Shown here: one piece after another, positions 51,226 to 59,383 of the stretch
Layout of the letters: every line of letters begins with the position of its first letter
How positions within the stretch are numbered: position 1 is the stretch's first letter
Assembly (NCBI GenBank): GCA_964454645.1
Contig: CAYVTM010000004.1
Coordinates: 222,244 to 286,243, forward strand
DNA: 64,000 nucleotides
Origin: CAYVTM01 sp964454645
Lineage (GTDB): Bacteria > Bacteroidota > Bacteroidia > Sphingobacteriales > Sphingobacteriaceae
Reading direction: 5' to 3'
Program-made: the position numbers and the translations under genes
The notes under the pieces: model-generated
Told to the model about the DNA's origin: nothing
Seen by the model: the letters and a program-made list of their open reading frames with translations, nothing else
Databases searched by the model: none

Positions 51226-52077
51226 ATGATGAATAGATTATTTTTTATACTACTGATTTTTTCTATGGCATTTATATGGGTTTCATGTGAAGATGTGATT
51301 GTTGTGAAGCTGGATGAAGGAGAAACCTTATTGGTTGTGGAAGCGGCTATCAATAACGATCCCGCCCAAAAGCCTTTCGTCAAATTAAGTACTACGGCCC
51401 CTTACTTTAAAAATGCACTAAGTAATGCGGTAAGCAATGCCATGGTAATTATGGAAGCGTATGATACTTTAGGTAATTTTGTGGAAGCGGACACACTGAA
51501 AGAGGAATTGCCGGGAAGCGGATATTATACGGCTCCGGCTTTAAAGGGTAAGACACATTTTAACTATACCTTGATCGTAGAGGCGATGTCGGAAAAGTAT
51601 ATGGCGAAAACAAATATTCGCGAAATGCCTCCGATCGATTCAATTGTATTTGAATACAGAGAGCAGTCGTTCATGTATGCAGAAGGATATTACGGCAAAT
51701 ATTTTGGCCCGGAATTGCCCGGTAAAGGGGATTACTATCGTTTGGTGCTTTTCAGGGACGGAATACAGATGAATGAGCCGCAACATTTAGCGTATGTTTC
51801 GGATGATATGGTGGATGGAAATTATATCAATGACCTTGAAATTAATTTCGAACCTTTCCTGAAAAATGAAACTATTCGTGTGGAGATGCGTTCCATAACG
51901 AAAGATGAATTTTATTTTCTGTCGGAATTGGGAGCCCAGGTTTCGAATATGGGAATCTTTCAGAACCCGCCTTCGAATGTGCGGACGAATATGATCAATC
52001 AAAACCACAAAGGTAAACCGGCAGTGGGTTATTTCGGAGGATACGGATTGAGTACGGTCACGCAGGTTGTTCAATAA
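51226..52077 (+). CDS. DUF4249 lipoprotein (paralogue)
   Basis: 283 aa. The signal peptide ends at the lipobox WVSCED. The mature part has the DUF4249 pattern VVKLDEGETLLVVEAAINNDP and LIVEAMSEKYMAKT, matching the protein at 43.6 kb. It should lie at the outer membrane next to the preceding receptor. No protease gene is attached to this copy, unlike the other. Confidence 0.85.
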   Translation: MMNRLFFILLIFSMAFIWVSCEDVIVVKLDEGETLLVVEAAINNDPAQKPFVKLSTTAPYFKNALSNAVSNAMVIMEAYDTLGNFVEADTLKEELPGSGYYTAPALKGKTHFNYTLIVEAMSEKYMAKTNIREMPPIDSIVFEYREQSFMYAEGYYGKYFGPELPGKGDYYRLVLFRDGIQMNEPQHLAYVSDDMVDGNYINDLEINFEPFLKNETIRVEMRSITKDEFYFLSELGAQVSNMGIFQNPPSNVRTNMINQNHKGKPAVGYFGGYGLSTVTQVVQ

Positions 52078-52129
52078 AAAAATAATTTTGATTTAGATTA
52101 AAGCGCATCTTTTCCTACTTTTGCAGCCT

Positions 52130-52211
52130 GCCCTGGTGGTGAAATTGGTAGACATACCATCTTGAGGGGGTGGCGCTGAAAGGCATACGAGTTCGAATCT
52201 CGTCCAGGGCA
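52130..52211 (+). tRNA. tRNA-Leu (anticodon GAG)
   Basis: 82 nt. Acceptor GCCCTGG pairs with CCAGGGC followed by A; the anticodon stem CCATC/GGTGG encloses TTGAGGG (anticodon GAG); the T-arm has GTTCGAATC. A second Leu isoacceptor beside the UAG one at 6.1 kb. No element is inserted here. Confidence 0.96.
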
Positions 52212-52224
52212 CGTATAAATGCAA

Positions 52225-52254
52225 CTCATGGCATGACTATAGTCATGCCATGAG
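52225..52254. repeat. 30-bp perfect palindrome, copy 3
   Basis: The same 28-bp core as copies 1 and 2, with one further pair (C/G). It sits 14 bp behind tRNA-Leu and 55 bp before the -7 box of mnmA. T-rich sequence follows it, so this copy could also end tRNA transcription. Confidence 0.88.
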
Positions 52255-52308
52255 AATTATTTTTCTTTCTTCGACACAATTCAGTCCCCGGTTCTGTTAA
52301 GAATTAGG

Positions 52309-52316
52309 TATCTTTG
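52309..52316 (+). promoter_or_regulatory. -7 box of mnmA
   Basis: TATCTTTG fits TAnnTTTG and lies 14 bp before the ATG. Confidence 0.6.
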
Positions 52317-52330
52317 TCGATTCGTTAAGT

Positions 52331-53425
52331 ATGAGTAAGCTTGGAAGAATATTAGTAGCCATGAGTGGCGGGGTAGATAGCTCTGTAGCAGCGGTTATGT
52401 TGCATGAACAAGGCTATGAAGTGATTGGTATTACCATGAAAACATGGGATTATGCCAGTTCCGGAAGCAGTTCGAAGGAAACCGGCTGCTGTAGCCTCGA
52501 TTCCATTAATGATGCCCGTTCTTTGGCTGTATCCTATGGTTTTCCGCATTATATTTTAGATATACGTGAAGAGTTCGGTAACTTTGTCATCGATAATTTT
52601 ATTGACGAATACCTTGCCGGCAGAACTCCCAATCCTTGTGTATTGTGTAATACCCATATCAAATGGGAGGCATTAATCAAACGTGCCAATCATTTGGACT
52701 GCGAGTTTATTGCCACCGGGCATTATGCGAACATCCGCGGAGAAAACAGTCGTTATGTTATTTCGAAAGGGAAAGATGAAAGTAAAGATCAGTCCTATGT
52801 TTTATGGGGTGTTTCGCAGGAGAATTTAGCAAGAACCCATCTTCCTTTAGGAAAATATCATAAATCGGAGATCAAACAAATGGCTGTGGATATGGGACAA
52901 AAAGAATTAGCTGCGAAAAGCGAGAGTTATGAAATTTGTTTCGTTCCCGATAACGATTATCGTGCATTTTTAAAACATCAGGTTGAAGGACTGGAAGAGC
53001 GTGTGGATGGAGGTGAGTTTGTTTTAACCGATGGAACTATCATTGGAAAACACAAAGGCTATCCGTTTTACACGGTAGGACAGCGTAAGGGGCTAGAGAT
53101 TGCACTGGGAGAGCCGATGTATGTAGTGGGTATTCAGCCCGAATTAAACCGTGTGGTGTTGGGAAAAGCAGATGAACTGCAAAGAAAAACAGCCTGGGTG
53201 AAAAATTATAACCTGGTTAAGTATCCCGATCTGAAAAATGAATTGGAAACGCTTACAAAAATCAGATATAAAGATAAAGGTGCGATGAGTACGATTGTGG
53301 AAAACGATGGCATGATTAAAGTTGATTTTTATAATCAGGTTTCTGCCATTGCCCCCGGACAATCGGCTGTGTTCTATGAGGATAATGATTTGGTGGGTGG
53401 TGGAATTATCGCAAAAGCCGAATAA
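52331..53425 (+). CDS. mnmA: tRNA-specific 2-thiouridylase MnmA
   Basis: 364 aa. The PP-loop is MSGGVDSSVAA at residues 13-23. The catalytic cysteine is in TPNPCVLCN and the second in YEICFVPD, both conserved. C-terminal beta domains follow (GQRKGLEIALGEPMYV). It adds sulfur to U34 in tRNA for Lys, Glu and Gln. Transcribed alone, with a hairpin terminator 40 nt behind it. Confidence 0.96.
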   Translation: MSKLGRILVAMSGGVDSSVAAVMLHEQGYEVIGITMKTWDYASSGSSSKETGCCSLDSINDARSLAVSYGFPHYILDIREEFGNFVIDNFIDEYLAGRTPNPCVLCNTHIKWEALIKRANHLDCEFIATGHYANIRGENSRYVISKGKDESKDQSYVLWGVSQENLARTHLPLGKYHKSEIKQMAVDMGQKELAAKSESYEICFVPDNDYRAFLKHQVEGLEERVDGGEFVLTDGTIIGKHKGYPFYTVGQRKGLEIALGEPMYVVGIQPELNRVVLGKADELQRKTAWVKNYNLVKYPDLKNELETLTKIRYKDKGAMSTIVENDGMIKVDFYNQVSAIAPGQSAVFYEDNDLVGGGIIAKAE

Positions 53426-53464
53426 AAATAAGCATGTCAGTCGAACATCGGGGCATTAAAAATA

Positions 53465-53505
53465 TTAAGGCTGCGAAATTGCACCGAAGAATTTTGCAGC
53501 CTTAA
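53465..53505. terminator. hairpin terminator between convergent genes
   Basis: TTAAGGCTGC pairs with GCAGCCTTAA and an inner AAATT with AATTT, making a long stem between mnmA and the small minus-strand gene. It may serve both. Confidence 0.75.
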
Positions 53506-53528
53506 ATTAATCACGAGGAATTGTTATC

Positions 53529-53735
53529 CTATACTTCTTCGGATTTCTTTCTTTGATCACGGATCTTTTTATACCCATAAGCAGCACCTGCGGCTATCAA
53601 TAATCCGATACCACCGTCAATCGGTGCATCGGGGTCACCGCCCGGATCGGGGCCGGGATCTTGTGCAAGAGATACACTGATGCCAAGGAACATTAAGAAA
53701 ATCAAAATCGATATAAAAGGAATTATTTTTTTCAT
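53529..53735 (-). CDS. PID-CTERM-like small membrane/surface protein
   Basis: 68 aa. An N-terminal signal peptide (ending SLAQD) is followed by a Pro/Asp/Gly stretch, then PIDGGIGLLIAAGAAYGYKK: a PIDGG motif, one membrane helix and a basic tail. This is the layout of the PID-CTERM sorting tail found in Bacteroidota, here almost the entire protein. The tail may be cut or anchored by a dedicated enzyme not seen in this window. Role unknown. Confidence 0.7.
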   Translation of the reverse strand: MKKIIPFISILIFLMFLGISVSLAQDPGPDPGGDPDAPIDGGIGLLIAAGAAYGYKKIRDQRKKSEEV

Positions 53736-54187
53736 AAAAAATGTTGAAATTTTCCTGGTTTATTCTTTAATAATTTTTGATGAGTCTAATATACGTTTAT
53801 TTTCAGATAATAATTGAATAATATATATCATGGGATTTTTTTGCTTAAATTTTTCCGGAATGTAACAGGTATTATATGCATAGCTTGACCTCATGATTTT
53901 TTTACCGGGTAAGTCGTGACCCCAGATCGAAACCCTCTTTTAATTACTGCATGACCGTTCGAAGTAAGTACACGTTAGGATCCCGATTCCTGGACTCACT
54001 CCGGTTACTGTTTCGTGTTCTCTTTAATGTTAGCGTACCCTGGTGTATGTTGTAATAAACCGGAATAATTATCGGGCTTATGGATAGGAATAAAAAAAAT
54101 CTTATGTTTTGAATAAAATATACGTAATGGTTTTGATTGCTGTGCAAAGCCATTCAAAATTATAAAATGCTTTTTGGGTATAAAAAC
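53736..54187. other. intergenic region without supported genes
   Basis: About 450 bases. A 69-codon minus-strand frame here looks unlike a protein (random Arg/Asn/Ser runs). I see no RNA gene or repeat. It may contain the upstream region of the small PID-CTERM-like gene. Confidence 0.4.
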
Positions 54188-54217
54188 ATAACACCGGTCA
54201 AAACTGACCGGTGTTAT
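54188..54217 (-). terminator. strong intrinsic terminator, minus strand
   Basis: A perfect 13-bp stem ATAACACCGGTCA with tetraloop AAAC (plus strand). On the minus strand it is followed by GTTTTTAT. It lies 235 bases after the glycosyltransferase stop, leaving a long 3' untranslated region in which I see nothing else. Confidence 0.8.
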
Positions 54218-54451
54218 AAACTTTGAGAGCTCAATTTAAATTAACAACAACAAATACACTTTTGCAAAAGCTTTGCCAAAATTAAAAAGTTCTAAATTCT
54301 ATTGTTTTGAGGGATTTTAAAATTGATATAAGGGAAAATCGTCCCAATGCGGGAAAGTATATTCTTCGATTGGGAATTAATATCAACCTTTTATGAATTA
54401 ATTTGTAGTCGGTTTTCTCCGGATTAATATGGAAAAATCACTAGGATTATT

Positions 54452-55936
54452 TCAATCCTGATATCCGCGTTGTAAAGCTTGAAATGCGTCGCGACTTTCG
54501 ATACGATACAAACGCATTCCTTTGTAGGTTAAAATTTGGGGAAGAGGAATAAAATTCAGGTGTTTCGAAACTATTTCTGTTCCGTATGTGCCGATAAGTG
54601 TTTGTCTTTGAGGCGCTTCTCGATGGGTTAAATAATAAACAGAAGAGTAATCTTCGAACCTGTATTTTTTTACGGCATAAGGTAAGGTGTAACTGACGTT
54701 ATCGTTATTGATGGCATAAAAAAATGCGATGCCCTCATCCACAATTAATACAGGCTTATCTTTTATTGAAATGTGTTGATCGAGCCAGTGATATACAGCA
54801 TATTCGTTTCTTTCTTCTGCCTGTAAAAAAGCTGTGGTATTGCGAACGATAAAAGGTATTGCAATAAATCCAAGTAGCAAGAACATTGCAATTCCGTTTA
54901 TTCTTTTATTTGCCGAAAGCCGTATCCCCGTATATTTACAGAACTGTATTATTTTTTGCAAGAGGTCGGGAAGCAACAGAAAAATCATCAAGCTGAGAAT
55001 AGGAGTATAGCGGTAAAAAGGAGCGAGGACAAAGAACCAAAAAATACTTGTTGCCAGAAAACACCATTCAATACTGAGGTTTCGGAACCCTTTACGAACA
55101 ATAATATTATAAATGCAAAGAATATGCATCAGTAAATTTAAAATAACTAAATAAGGTTGAACTTTATAGGTTGGCAGGAAACGTTCGATGAAATGCAGAT
55201 AGAAAATATTTCCTTGTACAGCAGTTTGATCGTGTTCTTTTCCATGCAGAATAAGTTGTTGATACACGGCATTAAAGTCGAACCGGGCCATTGCCAGATA
55301 AATCATCATAGGAATGGCAAGCATCATGAGATAAGAAATTTTTCGATAGATGTTTCTCTTCTCCATCAATAATTGTAATGTAAGGATAAGGATAACCGGA
55401 TAAACAGCAGGATGTGCAATGCTTAGCAAGGCAAGAAGCATAACCTGTATGTATGGATAGCTGCGTTTATAATTCAGGTAAAAGACAGCTGTAAGCAATG
55501 CTATTTCCAACACCTCAACCCTTCCGCTTCGAAACGAATTGTTAATACCTTCATCCAGTACGAATAATAAAACCAAAAAGAGTATGAACTGCGGAGCATA
55601 GTGATAACGGGTATCGAGATACTTATACAAAAAAAGGCAACTGGTTGCCAAACAAATCAACCCAATGAGCCGGGTATAAAACAATTCGTGGGGAAACAAA
55701 CTTAGGTCTATGAGATGTATCCAGGAAGCGAGGGGGAGGTATGCCAAAAAAATTTGCTCGGCACCGGCATGCGGCCATACTTTTCCGATATATTTTCCGT
55801 ATTTCAAAAGGTTGTATGCCGGGTCTAACAACATTATCTCGTCCGTCCACGCGATAGGGATTTTGTTGAGGTTAATAAGCATAACTAAAAAACAGGCAGA
55901 CAGAAGAAAGAAGAAAGTTTTTTTAGTCAGAGGCAT
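54452..55936 (-). CDS. membrane glycosyltransferase-like protein (GT-C fold, GT39/ArnT-like)
   Basis: 494 aa with about eleven membrane helices. After the first helix the loop contains IAWTDEIMLLDPAYNLL, the acidic motif position of GT-C enzymes that use polyprenyl-phosphate sugars. The C-terminal 110 residues are soluble and probably periplasmic. No donor or acceptor can be named. It is divergent from the PIG-L/ATP-grasp/HAD operon, and the four genes may belong to one glycan-modification locus. Confidence 0.72.
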   Translation of the reverse strand: MPLTKKTFFFLLSACFLVMLINLNKIPIAWTDEIMLLDPAYNLLKYGKYIGKVWPHAGAEQIFLAYLPLASWIHLIDLSLFPHELFYTRLIGLICLATSCLFLYKYLDTRYHYAPQFILFLVLLFVLDEGINNSFRSGRVEVLEIALLTAVFYLNYKRSYPYIQVMLLALLSIAHPAVYPVILILTLQLLMEKRNIYRKISYLMMLAIPMMIYLAMARFDFNAVYQQLILHGKEHDQTAVQGNIFYLHFIERFLPTYKVQPYLVILNLLMHILCIYNIIVRKGFRNLSIEWCFLATSIFWFFVLAPFYRYTPILSLMIFLLLPDLLQKIIQFCKYTGIRLSANKRINGIAMFLLLGFIAIPFIVRNTTAFLQAEERNEYAVYHWLDQHISIKDKPVLIVDEGIAFFYAINNDNVSYTLPYAVKKYRFEDYSSVYYLTHREAPQRQTLIGTYGTEIVSKHLNFIPLPQILTYKGMRLYRIESRDAFQALQRGYQD

Positions 55937-56014
55937 AGTCTGGAAATCAAATTAATGCTTAAAAGTTCAAAAATTTTTCTAAAAAAGGTATCTTTCGACA
56001 TTAATTCGTGAAAA

Positions 56015-56656
56015 ATGGTGTTTAAAGCAAGGAAACAGCGTATATTAATTTTGGCCCCACATACCGACGATGGGGAATTAGGTTGCGGCGGGAGTATCAA
56101 TAAATTTATAGAAGATGGGCATGATGTGTATTATGCAGCTTTTTCGGCTTGTGAAATTTCTGTACCCTCGCATTTACCTTCTGATATTTTAATCCGGGAA
56201 GTGAAACATGCTACCAAAGAACTGGGTATAAAGCCCGAAAATCTTGTTCTCTACAATTATGAAGTGAGAACCTTTAGTTATCATCGTCAGCAGATCTTGC
56301 AGGATTTAATCGACCTGAAAAATAAAATCAATCCCGACTTAGTATTTACACCAAGTCTGAATGATTTGCACCAGGATCATGGAACTATTGCTCAGGAAGC
56401 ATTGCGCGCCTATAAAACCAATTCGATTTTGTCGTACGAACTGCCTTGGAACAATATATCCTTTAACACGACCAGTTTTATTTCCTTATCCGAAGAAAAT
56501 ATTCAATCAAAAATAAACGCACTTTCCAAGTATGAAAGTCAGAAGCACCGCCCTTATGCCAACGAAGAATTTATCCGTGGCTTGGCGCGTACACGTGGTG
56601 TTCAGATCAACACACGTTATGCCGAAGTTTTTGAAGTTGTCAGATGGATTTTTTAA
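56015..56656 (+). CDS. PIG-L family deacetylase
   Basis: 213 aa, cytoplasmic. The zinc-binding motif is APHTDDGELGCGG at residues about 14-26 (PHxDD), with the second His in LNDLHQDHGTIAQEA. PIG-L/LmbE enzymes remove N-acetyl groups from sugars such as GlcNAc derivatives. It is directly joined to the ATP-grasp gene, with stop and start adjacent, so both probably act on one sugar-linked product. Confidence 0.88.
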   Translation: MVFKARKQRILILAPHTDDGELGCGGSINKFIEDGHDVYYAAFSACEISVPSHLPSDILIREVKHATKELGIKPENLVLYNYEVRTFSYHRQQILQDLIDLKNKINPDLVFTPSLNDLHQDHGTIAQEALRAYKTNSILSYELPWNNISFNTTSFISLSEENIQSKINALSKYESQKHRPYANEEFIRGLARTRGVQINTRYAEVFEVVRWIF

Positions 56657-57703
56657 ATGCTGAGCGAACGTAAAATTCATGTATTGATGACCGGAGCAGG
56701 AGCACCCGGTGCAGCAGGTATTATACATTGCCTGTTACAGGCAGATTTTGTTGACTTAACTGTTGCAGATGCTAATGCAAATGCTGTCGGCCGATATTTA
56801 CACAATGATTTTGTGCAAATTCCCGAAGCAAAAGCCCCCGATTTTATATCAAAAGTATTGGAGCTTTGTAAGCTGAAAAATACTCAGGTGATAATGCCTC
56901 TGGTAACACGCGAGTTGGAAGTATTTGCCGCTGCGAAAAATCAATTTCGTTCGGAAGGTATTCATCTTATGTTGAGTGATGCTGATGCCTTACAAATTGC
57001 CAATAATAAAGCGCGCTTGTATGAGCATCTGAAGATGAATGGTATTGTAACCCCTGATTTTAAAGTGGTCCATACGCTTGCCGAATTTAAAAAAGCAATT
57101 GAAGAATTAGGATATCCGAATAAGCAGGTTTGCTTCAAACCTTCTGTTTCCAACGGTTCCAGAGGTTTTCGGATTATCGACGACAGCAAAGATCCTTATC
57201 ATCTCCTGTTCAATGAAAAACCTGATAGTACTTATATGTCCTATGCTCAGGTTCTCGAAATATTTAATGAACATGATTTGCCCGAGCTTATTGTAAGTGA
57301 GTATTTACCCGGTGATGAATACTCAATCGATTGTATTGCGAATAAAGGAGAGACGCTGATTGCAGTACCTCGCTTACGAACGAAGATGCTTGCAGGAATT
57401 AGTATTGCAGGCACTTTTGTGAAGCATGAAAAAATGATTCATTATGCAGAAGAGATTATAAAGAGTATTGGCTTGCACGGCAATATCGGTATCCAGGTAA
57501 AAGCTTCGGAAGATGGGAGCCATAAAATCCTGGAGATAAATCCGCGGGTACAGGGAACGATTGTTGCGGGCTTAGGTGCCGGGGTTAACTTACCGCTGAT
57601 TGCACTCAAACAAAATGTAGGTATGCCCGTTTCTCAGGAAGAACTGGATATACAATGGGGCATGCATTTTATGCGCTATTGGACAGAAGTGTATTATTCT
57701 TAA
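56657..57703 (+). CDS. ATP-grasp domain enzyme (CPSase large-subunit-like)
   Basis: 348 aa. An N-terminal Rossmann part begins with HVLMTGAGAPGAAGIIHCL, followed by an ATP-grasp fold (VCFKPSVSNGSRGFRII, LIVSEYLPGDEYSIDCIA, and ILEINPRVQGTI as metal-binding region). Such enzymes ligate a carboxylate to an amine with ATP. Its position between a sugar deacetylase and a HAD phosphatase suggests it acylates the freed amino sugar, which is inference. Starts on the base after the PIG-L stop. Confidence 0.85.
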   Translation: MLSERKIHVLMTGAGAPGAAGIIHCLLQADFVDLTVADANANAVGRYLHNDFVQIPEAKAPDFISKVLELCKLKNTQVIMPLVTRELEVFAAAKNQFRSEGIHLMLSDADALQIANNKARLYEHLKMNGIVTPDFKVVHTLAEFKKAIEELGYPNKQVCFKPSVSNGSRGFRIIDDSKDPYHLLFNEKPDSTYMSYAQVLEIFNEHDLPELIVSEYLPGDEYSIDCIANKGETLIAVPRLRTKMLAGISIAGTFVKHEKMIHYAEEIIKSIGLHGNIGIQVKASEDGSHKILEINPRVQGTIVAGLGAGVNLPLIALKQNVGMPVSQEELDIQWGMHFMRYWTEVYYS

Positions 57704-57740
57704 ATCGGATTGCACCTATCACATTTAAATTATGGTATTC

Positions 57741-58337
57741 ATGTTTGAGGAAGTCTGTAAAAATAAAAAAGCTGTTGTTTTCGATTTCGATAATACGTTG
57801 TATCCAGAGAAAGATTATCTCTATCAGGTATATTATCTTATCGGACAATTTATCGAATATCAGGAGGGACATGAACACGAAAGGGTCACCCGTTTTTTGG
57901 TGGATGAGTTTGAAAAATCCGGAAGGAAGAACCTCTTTGATAAATTAATCGAACGTTATTCTTTAGCTCCGGAATATATGGAAAATTGCCTGCGACTATT
58001 ACGCACGGCAAAGCTTCCCTTAAAACTGGTCCTATTCGAAAACATGAAAGATTTGTTAAAGAAATTAATAGCAGACGAGAAGAAAATTTTTATTCTTACG
58101 AACGGAAATCCTGAACAACAGTTCAATAAAATTATGCAGGTAGAATGGCATGGTTTGCAGCATCATATACAGGTATACTTTTCGAATGAATTTAAACCCA
58201 AACCCGCGCCCGATGGTATGATACATTTATTGAAAGAAAACAACCTGCATCCCGAAGACGTAGTATTTATCGGCGATTCGGAGGAAGATAGCGAATGTGC
58301 CAAAGCTTCCAAAGTAGAGTTTTTTTTAATTAGCTAA
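57741..58337 (+). CDS. HAD-superfamily hydrolase
   Basis: 198 aa from MFEEVCKNKKA; an ATG three codons earlier is possible. Motif I is VFDFDNTLYPEKD, motif II TNGNPEQQ (ILTNG) and motif IV FIGDSEEDSE. A helical cap lies between motifs I and II, as in subfamily I phosphatases. It probably dephosphorylates a small metabolite and may act with the ATP-grasp and deacetylase genes 37 nt upstream. Confidence 0.88.
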   Translation: MFEEVCKNKKAVVFDFDNTLYPEKDYLYQVYYLIGQFIEYQEGHEHERVTRFLVDEFEKSGRKNLFDKLIERYSLAPEYMENCLRLLRTAKLPLKLVLFENMKDLLKKLIADEKKIFILTNGNPEQQFNKIMQVEWHGLQHHIQVYFSNEFKPKPAPDGMIHLLKENNLHPEDVVFIGDSEEDSECAKASKVEFFLIS

Positions 58338-58373
58338 TTATTCAATTATCACATTATCAAATTCTCTCATTAG

Positions 58374-58901
58374 CTAATTAACCTCACACCAAGCTTTCAA
58401 ATTCTCCAGCCCTTTTTCAAAATCCTTCCCCATCACACCATCCATCATTAAACCGAAATATTTTTTTACCGGATTATTCCCCATATCACCCCTAGCGGTC
58501 CAATAAACCAATACACCTTTTTCATCTTCTTTCAGTTCGAAGCTACCCTGCATAGGATCAAACCCGTCGAAGTTCACGCTGTAGATTACATTGCGATTCG
58601 TATCGATGGCTACGATGCTGAGTTTACCGCCACCCATCTCCCTGCTTTTCCATTCCTGCATAGCACCTATACCGGCTTCCGGGCCGTAGTAATTCAGCTG
58701 CATATCAGGGTCCATGGCTTGCCAGGGGTTCCAGTGTTTCCAATGTTGCAGGTTGACCAGTTCTCCATACACTTTTTCTGCAGGGGCTTGAATATGTATG
58801 CTTCTTTCCACGTTAAAGCCTGAAGGAATAAAAGCAGAGAGTACAGCTAATACAAGAATTATACTCAGTGTGGCTAATAGAATATTTTTTAAAATTTTCA
58901 T
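58374..58901 (-). CDS. SRPBCC family protein
   Basis: 175 aa. A single N-terminal membrane helix (residues about 5-25) anchors a START/SRPBCC-like domain. It opens with VERSIHIQAPAEKVYGELVNLQHWKHWNPWQAMDP, the hallmark of polyketide-cyclase/AHSA1-like folds, and ends MDGVMGKDFEKGLENLKAWCE. These bind a hydrophobic ligand in a deep cavity; the ligand is unknown. Convergent with the HAD gene, with TTAGCTAATTA repeated on each side of the 36-nt gap. Confidence 0.85.
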   Translation of the reverse strand: MKILKNILLATLSIILVLAVLSAFIPSGFNVERSIHIQAPAEKVYGELVNLQHWKHWNPWQAMDPDMQLNYYGPEAGIGAMQEWKSREMGGGKLSIVAIDTNRNVIYSVNFDGFDPMQGSFELKEDEKGVLVYWTARGDMGNNPVKKYFGLMMDGVMGKDFEKGLENLKAWCEVN

Positions 58902-59051
58902 ACCTGTGTGAAATTATCTTCCGTTTATAAATTTTATAATTTAGGTTTTGAAATTTTCAATCTTATTTCAAGACAATCCGATATAAAAATAGAAATATTT
59001 TTTTCATTGTAAATTCATTCATTTTTCGTTTATTTGCAGCCTGAAAATTTT

Positions 59052-59125
59052 GGTCCGGTAGCTCAGCTGGATAGAGCAACGGTTTTCTAAACCGTGGGTC
59101 ATAGGTTCGAATCCTATCCGGACTA
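59052..59125 (+). tRNA. tRNA-Arg (anticodon UCU)
   Basis: 74 nt. Acceptor GGTCCGG pairs with CCGGACT (a G-U first pair), D-arm GCTC/GAGC, anticodon stem ACGGT/ACCGT around TTTCTAA (anticodon TCT), T-arm ATAGG-TTCGAAT-CCTAT. CCA not encoded. Its antisense produces a misleading frame. Confidence 0.96.
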
Positions 59126-59141
59126 CATATAATCTTTAAGC

Positions 59142-59178
59142 AAAGCGAATTCTGATACAGTATTCGCTTTTTATTTTT
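59142..59178 (+). terminator. intrinsic terminator after tRNA-Arg
   Basis: AAAGCGAAT and ATTCGCTTT form a 9-bp stem with an 11-nt loop, followed by TTATTTTT. Confidence 0.85.
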
Positions 59179-59383
59179 CAACATTTATAGATCCTCCGTA
59201 TAATATATTTAATGGATCTGCTTTGAATGAGAGCTGATAATTCTACTAAATTGTTAATTTTCAGAATTATTGTATTTCGACCTTTCTTATTTCCACTCAA
59301 ATTTTTCCAAGTGTTAAATTTTCTTAAATTCGTGGCACATAAATTGTTTATATATGGTGTTTTTAACTCAAATACCCCGACGG

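Noticed and set aside
53944..54153. 69-codon minus-strand frame
   Set aside because: Composition resembles random sequence, with no start context or neighbours.
58329..58381. Repeated TTAGCTAATTA around the HAD/SRPBCC junction
   Set aside because: Very AT-rich short words at convergent gene ends; no strong stem and likely chance or weak terminator.
58963..59184. Minus-strand frame with SPDRIRTYDPRFRKPLLYP
   Set aside because: It is the antisense of the tRNA-Arg gene, a well-known false protein.
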